Below, piece by piece: positions 41,053 through 45,500 of a DNA stretch of 45,500 bases. The first letter of the stretch is position 1. Each line of letters opens with the position of its first letter. This stretch comes from Deltaproteobacteria bacterium (GTDB taxonomy: Bacteria > Myxococcota_A > UBA796 > SXON01): positions 1-45,500 of the forward strand of contig BJHF01000053.1 in the NCBI GenBank assembly GCA_014191855.1, written 5' to 3'. Under the pieces are notes generated by a model. It saw only the letters and a list, made by a program, of their open reading frames with translations. It was not told the DNA's origin and ran no database searches. The position numbers were made by a program, and so were the translations under genes.

Positions 41053-42834
41053 TCAACGATCGTCACCCAGGTAGAGCGCCTCGATCTCCCCCGCGTACTT
41101 CGCGGCCGCCACCTTCCGCTTGAGCTTGAGCGTGGCCGTGAGCTCGCCGCCATCCACGGAGAACGGCCGCGGCAGGATCGCGAACTTGCGGACGTGGGAA
41201 ACGGGCGCGACCTGCGCGTTTGCCGCCTCGACCCCCTTTTGTACCTCCTCCCGTACCTTGGGATGGGCATGCGCTTCCCCAGGCGCAACGCCGAGCTCCG
41301 TCGCGAGCCGCGCAAGGGCCTCGGGCTCCAGGGTAACAACCGCGGTGAGGTAGGCGCGCCGATCGCCGATGACCATCACGTCGCCCACCAACGGATGCGC
41401 CTTGAGGGCCTCTTCGATGTTGCGCGGGGCGATGTTCTTGCCGCCGGCGGTGATGATGATCTCCTTTTTGCGACCGACGATGGAGAGGAAGCCGTCGGCG
41501 TCGAAGGCACCGAGATCGCCCGAAAGCAGCCAGCCATCCTGGAGTGTCTCCGCCGTGGCTGCGGGCTCCTTGTAGTAGCCGAGGAACACGTTGGGCCCGC
41601 GAACGAGCACCTCGCCGTCGTCTCCCAGCTTCACCTCGATGTTGGGGAGCGCAGGGCCCACCGTGCCGAGCCGCGTGCGCCCGGGGATGTTGAAGGTCGT
41701 GGGGCCCGAGCCCTCCGACTGACCGTACACCTCGAGCACATCGAGGCCGAGACCGCCGAAGAACTCAAGGATGTCGCGGGAGATCGGCGCGGCTCCCGTA
41801 ACGCAGAAGCGCGCGCGGCCCAGCCCCACCGCCGTACGCACCTTCGACGCAACAAGCTTTTCCGCGATCATGTGCTGGAATCCAAGGAACCCGCTGGCCA
41901 CGCGCCCCTCTCGGCGCTCGGCCGCGACCCGACGGCCAACCCCGAGCGCCCACGACGCGAGCGAGGACTTGATCCCTGTTGCCGCGGCGAGTTTGGCCCC
42001 GATGCCCGCGTGAAACTTCTCCCAGATGCGGGGGACGCCGAAGAAGATGGTAGGTTGAACCTCCTTGAGATTGTCGGGCACCTTGTCGATCGCCTCAGCG
42101 AAGTACACGGCGCATCCGACCGTCATCGGCGCGTGGATCGTGAACATCTGCTCGGCGATGTGCGAGAGCGGCAGGTAGGAGAGCATGAAGTCGGTGGGCA
42201 CGAGCGAGACGAGTTTTTGCGCACACGCGGCGGTCCAGGCCAGGTTCCCGTGAGAGAGCATGACGCCCTTCGGCGGGCCGGTGGTGCCGCTCGTGTAGAT
42301 GAGCGTCGCGAGATCGTCGTCTTTGAGGGCGGCGAGGCGGGCGTCGAGGTCGGCCTCAGGGACGTCGTTCCCGGCGGCGAGGAAGGCGGTCCATGCGAGG
42401 GTGCCCTCGGGCGCGTCGGCACCGCCCATCATCACGATGTGCTGGAGGTCGGGGAGCGTGGCGCGTTCGGCCTGCACTTTCGCGAGCTGCGCCGCGTTCT
42501 CCACGAGCACGAGCCGGCTCGCGGAGTGCCGGATGACGTAGGCGACCTCGGCAGGCGAACCGGTCGTGTAGATGCCGGCGGGGACCCCGCCCGCCATCAT
42601 CGCGGCGACGTGGAAGCACACCCACTCCGGGCGATTGAAGCCGAGAATGCTCACGGGATCGCCAGGGTTTAGGCCCAGCGCGATCATGGCGCGCGCGGCG
42701 CAGCGAACCTCAGTGGCGACGTCGGCCCAGGTGCGGGCGCGCCAGCCGTCGGGAGCGCGGGTGTGCCACGCGGCGCTGGTGGGGAGTTCGCGGGCGTGGC
42801 GGAGGAGGCGCGCGGGGATGGTGTCAGTAGGCAT
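41053..42834 (-). CDS. Long-chain acyl-CoA synthetase (FadD15/FACL-like)
   Basis: 593-aa AMP-forming ligase. Motifs are LIYTSGTTGPPKGVMLSHGN (ATP/phosphate loop), YLPLSHIAEQM (typical of the long-chain group), LEVYGQSEGSG, GWLLSGDLGAFDADGFLSIVG and GRKKEIIITAGGKNIAPRNIE, with a C-terminal Lys-rich ELTATLKLKRKVAAAKYA. It activates long-chain fatty acids for degradation or lipid synthesis. ATG 42834 gives the usual start (MPTDTIPARLLRHARELP); the open frame reaches 43098 but with no family features. It is divergent from the structured RNA transcribed from about 43165. Confidence 0.93.
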   Translation of the reverse strand: MPTDTIPARLLRHARELPTSAAWHTRAPDGWRARTWADVATEVRCAARAMIALGLNPGDPVSILGFNRPEWVCFHVAAMMAGGVPAGIYTTGSPAEVAYVIRHSASRLVLVENAAQLAKVQAERATLPDLQHIVMMGGADAPEGTLAWTAFLAAGNDVPEADLDARLAALKDDDLATLIYTSGTTGPPKGVMLSHGNLAWTAACAQKLVSLVPTDFMLSYLPLSHIAEQMFTIHAPMTVGCAVYFAEAIDKVPDNLKEVQPTIFFGVPRIWEKFHAGIGAKLAAATGIKSSLASWALGVGRRVAAERREGRVASGFLGFQHMIAEKLVASKVRTAVGLGRARFCVTGAAPISRDILEFFGGLGLDVLEVYGQSEGSGPTTFNIPGRTRLGTVGPALPNIEVKLGDDGEVLVRGPNVFLGYYKEPAATAETLQDGWLLSGDLGAFDADGFLSIVGRKKEIIITAGGKNIAPRNIEEALKAHPLVGDVMVIGDRRAYLTAVVTLEPEALARLATELGVAPGEAHAHPKVREEVQKGVEAANAQVAPVSHVRKFAILPRPFSVDGGELTATLKLKRKVAAAKYAGEIEALYLGDDR

Positions 42835-43137
42835 CGGGGATCCGGAAGTATGGCGGAGGGTAGGGGAGAATCGACGGGCGGTCAAGGGGGCGGGCGCCAT
42901 GGGCGGTGCGCGCGGCCGGGTAGCCTTCGTCAGGCCGGCTTTGCGGCGCACCGCGGCGGCCCTCGCGGCGGAGTGGGGCTCCGCGGTCGGGTGCACGCCA
43001 CGGTGAGCATGTGGGTGCCCACGGATAGTCTGCGGTAGAGGCGCTAAGATCAGTATTGGGAGCTTGGGGGCCCCGGGAGTGGGAAATGGGGATCCCATTC
43101 ACCGTCCAGAAAAGCGGCGTTTGCTCGAGCGGCCTCG
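42835..43137. other. Divergent region between acyl-CoA synthetase and RNA promoter
   Basis: About 300 bp with no credible gene. It holds the synthetase promoter on the minus strand and, nearer 43137, possible activator sites for the sigma-54 promoter: AATGGG-GAT-CCCATT at 43085-43099 and the palindrome GCTCGAGC at 43123-43130. Confidence 0.45.
43085..43099. promoter_or_regulatory. Candidate enhancer-binding-protein site (6-bp dyad)
   Basis: AATGGG and CCCATT are separated by GAT. The centre is about 73 bp upstream of the expected start of the RNA, a distance at which sigma-54 activators often bind. Confidence 0.4.
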
Positions 43138-43154
43138 TTGGCACGCTGTTTGCT
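43138..43154 (+). promoter_or_regulatory. Sigma-54 (-24/-12) promoter
   Basis: TTGGCACGCTGTTTGCT matches the consensus YTGGCACGRNNNTTGCW at every constrained base except the R. The GG and GC elements are correctly spaced. Transcription should begin about 12 bp after the -12 element, near 43165, directly at the first RNA hairpin. Confidence 0.8.
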
Positions 43155-43164
43155 CAAGGGTAGT

Positions 43165-44226
43165 CGGCGACCGGGAAACCGGGGGCTCAGACCGAAAAGT
43201 CTGTTCGTTTACGAACGATCTTTGACGTGTTCTCAATCACAGGATTGACAAGCCCAGGGGAGCAACGGCCGATCGGCGCTGGAAACGGCGCACGGGGGTA
43301 CGGCTCCGCAGAACGAGGAAACCCTTGAGGTTCAGCCCGATGCGCGAAAGCGAAACGAGCGAAGAACGAGGAGGGAAGGGGTTCGGTGAACACCGCGTCG
43401 GCAACGGCGAGGTGGTGACGAACCGCCGCAATCATCGCGTGAGCGATGGTGGCAGCGCGCTGCGGGGAGCAAGGCTTCGAAGGGCAGAAACGCGCGGCGG
43501 GGAACGAGGGCGAGGCGAGAGCCGAACCCGAGGGAAACGCAGCGAACCCCAGGATCGGGGCCGGGTGCAAGCCCGGTAGCTTGCAGGAGGCGTAAGTCGG
43601 CGAGGTCGTAGAAACGGCGAGGTCGAAACGAAGGCGGGTCGCGCGAGAGCGCGGTGGCAAACCCCGCCTCGAAGGTGCCGAAGGGAGCCCGGAGTGGACT
43701 CCTGCAAGGTGGACCGATGGAGAGGCGATCTTTGGACAACCCAGAGGAGGCAGCGAAGTCGTAGAGCGTCGATCCCGCAGGGGAAACGTGGTCTACGGTG
43801 GAGCTGAGAGAGACAGTCGCACGGGAGAGGCGGCAGGAAAGACCACGGGCGTCGTTGTATTGAGAAGGAAACTTCCCAACCGATCCTCGCGATGGTGAGG
43901 TCCTCGAAGTCCCCGGTCCGACTGGGTGGTGAACGCGCACGGGTGAAAGCCGGTGAGTCCGCGAGAGCCGCCCAGGAGCGCCGAAGGACATGGAGGGCCG
44001 CGCCGGTGAACGGCCAGGAGCCGACACATCATCGCGAGAGCCCAAATGGCCTACTGAACCCCATACCCGCCGGATGGTCGTCGAGAGGCGATCAACCTGC
44101 TGAATCTACCACGCCGGCAACGAAAGAAGCCAGCGCGGGCCCCTCGAAAGGGATCCAGCCCCCGCCCAGTCACGGGCGCCCACCCCGCCCCGAACATCGC
44201 AAGGTGTTCGGGGCGACGGTGTTTTT
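43165..44226 (+). ncRNA. Large structured non-coding RNA (about 1.06 kb), unassigned
   Basis: No coding sequence can be supported, yet the plus strand is full of local hairpins, many with GNRA-type loops. Examples are CCGG-GAAA-CCGG (43171-43182), CAGAC/GTCTG (43188-43203), GTTCG/CGAAC (43203-43216), GCGCTG-GAAA-CGGCGC (43276-43291), CGC-GAAA-GCG (43343-43352), CGGT-GAAC-ACCG (43384-43395), CCGGG/CCCGG (43561-43576), CGCGC-GAGA-GCGCG (43640-43653) inside GGCGGGT/ACCCCGCC (43633-43668), GGAG-TGGA-CTCC (43691-43702) and GGTCGTC-GAGA-GGCGATC (44076-44093). It begins at a sigma-54 promoter and ends at an intrinsic-terminator-like hairpin. No group II intron domain V, RNase P or tmRNA signature is seen. 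It is comparable in size to GOLLD/ROOL/OLE-type ornate RNAs but not matched to them. Confidence 0.7.
44181..44226 (+). terminator. Strong intrinsic terminator
   Basis: CGCCCCGAACA (44186-44196) pairs perfectly with TGTTCGGGGCG (44205-44215) around TCGCAAGG. The stem is extended by CACC (44181-44184) with GGTG (44218-44221), followed at once by TTTTT. It closes the structured RNA and separates it from the RIO kinase gene. Confidence 0.8.
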
Positions 44227-44365
44227 GGCGTCGCGATGCGCCGTGCTCTCCTTGGCGGGCGGGTGAGGGCTCACCCCGGGCGCCACGGGAGCTCTGCGCG
44301 ACCGGGCAAAGCGCATCGCCCACACCTAGCCAATCCGTTAGACCGGCGGGCACGCCTGGCCTCGG

Positions 44366-45196
44366 ATGAAGATCCCCGATCGTCTGTACCCGCTTTTGGA
44401 GATGGGCCTCATCCAGGAGGTCGTCCGCCCGCTGATGAGCGGGAAGGAGGCCGAGGTGTACATCGTGATCGCGGATGAGCGATATCGTGTCGCGAAGGTG
44501 TACAAAGAGGCGATTCATCGCAGCTTTCACAAGAAGGCCGCCTACACCGAGGGGCGTCGCGTTCGCAACACGCGCCAGCAGCGCGCGATGGAGAAGGGCA
44601 GCAAGTACGGGAAGGAGCAGGCCGAGGCCGCCTGGCAGATGACGGAGGTGGATGCCCTCTACAAGCTCGGCGCCGCCGGTGTGCGGGTGCCGAAGCCGTT
44701 GGTGTTCTCGGAAGGCGTGCTGCTGATGGAGCTTTTGCTCGATCCCTTCGACCACCCTGCGCCGCGACTGTGTGACTGTTCGTTCACCTGGCAGGAGGCC
44801 GAGAACACGCACGCCTTCGTGATGCGTCAGGTGGTCACGATGCTGTGCGCGGGGATCGTGCACGGGGACCTGTCCGAGTACAACGTGCTGCTCGCGAAAG
44901 ACGGGCCGGTGATCATCGATTTTCCGCAGGCGGTAGATGCCGCCGGGAACAACAGCGCCCGCGCGATCCTGCTTCGCGATGTGAACGCGATCACCTCGTT
45001 CCTCGCGCGCTTCTCGCCGCGCCTGGCGGATAGCCAGTTCGGTCCCGAGATCTGGAGCCTCTACGAACGCGCGCAGTTGTTCCCCGACACGCGGCTCACC
45101 GGCCGCTGGCGCGGGTCCACACGGCAGGCGGACGTTCGTGCGGTGCGCCGGGAGATCGATGCGGCGGCGAGGGACGCGAGAACACGGCGAACGTAG
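44366..45196 (+). CDS. RIO-family atypical protein kinase
   Basis: 276-aa RIO kinase. The nucleotide loop is MSGKEAEVYIV (STGKEA-type), the ATP-contact Lys is Lys44 in RVAKVYKEA, the catalytic loop HGDLSEYNVL contains Asp168, and the metal-binding loop is IIDFPQAVD with Asp185. The basic helical insertion (FHKKAAYTEGRRVRNTRQQR) matches RIO1-type proteins. In eukaryotes and archaea RIO kinases act in ribosome maturation; the bacterial role is not defined. It starts 139 bp after the terminator of the structured RNA and precedes a DUF2786 gene by 13 bp. Confidence 0.92.
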   Translation: MKIPDRLYPLLEMGLIQEVVRPLMSGKEAEVYIVIADERYRVAKVYKEAIHRSFHKKAAYTEGRRVRNTRQQRAMEKGSKYGKEQAEAAWQMTEVDALYKLGAAGVRVPKPLVFSEGVLLMELLLDPFDHPAPRLCDCSFTWQEAENTHAFVMRQVVTMLCAGIVHGDLSEYNVLLAKDGPVIIDFPQAVDAAGNNSARAILLRDVNAITSFLARFSPRLADSQFGPEIWSLYERAQLFPDTRLTGRWRGSTRQADVRAVRREIDAAARDARTRRT

Positions 45197-45209
45197 TGCG
45201 GGATCGGCG

Positions 45210-45500
45210 ATGAGCGCGGAGTCGGGGGAGGTGATGGCCCGGGTGCGAAAGCTGCTCGCTCTCGCGACGTCGCCCAACGTGCACGAGGCGGCGGCAGCGG
45301 CGGCGGCGGCGCAGGCGTTGGTGGAGCGGCATCGGTTGCATGCGGCGTTGGCGGAGGCGGATGCCGGGGACGCGGCGGCCGGTGCGTTGGGGGCTGAGCC
45401 GATTACGGACGGGCGAGAGGTGCCGTTGGAGTGTGCGAGGCGCTTACGACGGTGGAAGGTGGCGTTGGCGGCGGGGCTCGCGCGTGCGAACGGGTGCGTG
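45210..45500 (+). CDS. DUF2786 protein, 3' end outside the window
   Basis: Open frame from ATG 45210 to the window edge (97 codons visible). The start MSAESGEVMARVRKLLALAT, then NVHEAAAAAAAAQALVERHRL, is the DUF2786 N-terminal pattern (a helix-loop-helix with KIRKLLALA and an Ala-rich helix ending near the R-H motif). The family has no established function and sometimes occurs with metallopeptidase-like C-terminal domains. It is probably co-transcribed with the RIO kinase gene. The codon use is extremely GCG/GTG-rich. Confidence 0.75.
   Translation, partial: MSAESGEVMARVRKLLALATSPNVHEAAAAAAAAQALVERHRLHAALAEADAGDAAAGALGAEPITDGREVPLECARRLRRWKVALAAGLARANGCV

Noticed and set aside
40891..42672. 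593-codon plus-strand open frame over the acyl-CoA synthetase
   Set aside because: Shadow of the minus-strand enzyme, which carries every ANL motif.
43332..44045. 237-codon minus-strand open frame across the structured region
   Set aside because: Arg/Ser/Pro-rich with no Shine-Dalgarno sequence, domain or normal composition; it is the antisense of a purine-rich structured RNA.
43165..44226. Group II intron as an explanation of the structured region
   Set aside because: No GTGYG-type 5' end, no recognisable domain V (AGC...GTT hairpin) on either strand, and no reverse transcriptase. A degenerate intron cannot be fully excluded.

Overview
The window is very GC-rich, gene-dense bacterial DNA and most resembles a Myxococcota-type (deltaproteobacterial lineage) chromosome. 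The supporting signs are many short-leader lipoproteins, several secreted proteins ending in a Cys / hydrophobic helix / Arg-rich tail like the MYXO-CTERM sorting signal, MopE-type and thrombospondin-type-3 Asp-rich repeats, and a near-consensus sigma-54 promoter. No rRNA, tRNA or CRISPR array was found. The lineage call is inference from these features, not from a marker gene.

Layout. 1-6992 (+): a chain of overlapping genes: the 3' part of a PHA synthase, an acyl-CoA synthetase, a lipoprotein, an outer-membrane-type protein, a lipoprotein alpha/beta-hydrolase and a lipase-like exoprotein. This looks like a lipid-hydrolysis-to-storage operon. 6965-16089: FG-GAP/MopE lipoprotein, large TPR protein, HD protein, vWA lipoprotein, YhhN-type membrane protein, glutaredoxin, a small lipoprotein, and a 508-aa protein with a DUF2325-like C-terminal domain. 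16249-20222: a 72-codon gene split by a complete 3,750-bp transposon (16362-20111). The element has TGTCCC...GGGACA inverted ends, a DDE integrase, an ExeA/TniB-like ATPase and two small genes. 20310-26801: RibD-like reductase and pterin dehydratase, then a large Asp-rich repeat protein and an OmpA-family protein. 26884-34483: acyl-CoA dehydrogenase, MopE/C-type lectin lipoprotein, glutamine-amidotransferase-like protein, RlmI-like methyltransferase, trypsin-like protease, polytopic membrane protein, CobT-like protein. 34506-39812 (-): response regulator, PQQ-propeller lipoprotein, second propeller protein, pseudouridine synthase and DUF2330 protein, closely spaced. 39863-42834 (-): alpha/beta-hydrolase and long-chain acyl-CoA synthetase. 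44366-end (+): RIO kinase and a DUF2786 gene cut by the window edge.

The most unusual part is 43139-44226. A sigma-54 -24/-12 promoter is followed by about 1.06 kb with no credible gene but with closely packed GNRA-capped hairpins. It ends in a strong intrinsic-terminator-like hairpin plus T-run. I read this as a large structured non-coding RNA that I cannot assign to a known family. The second notable result is the transposon, whose exact ends are fixed by rejoining the interrupted gene in frame.

Functionally the window is rich in lipid metabolism (two acyl-CoA synthetases, an acyl-CoA dehydrogenase, PHA synthase, lipase and esterases) and in surface or secreted calcium-binding-type repeat proteins.
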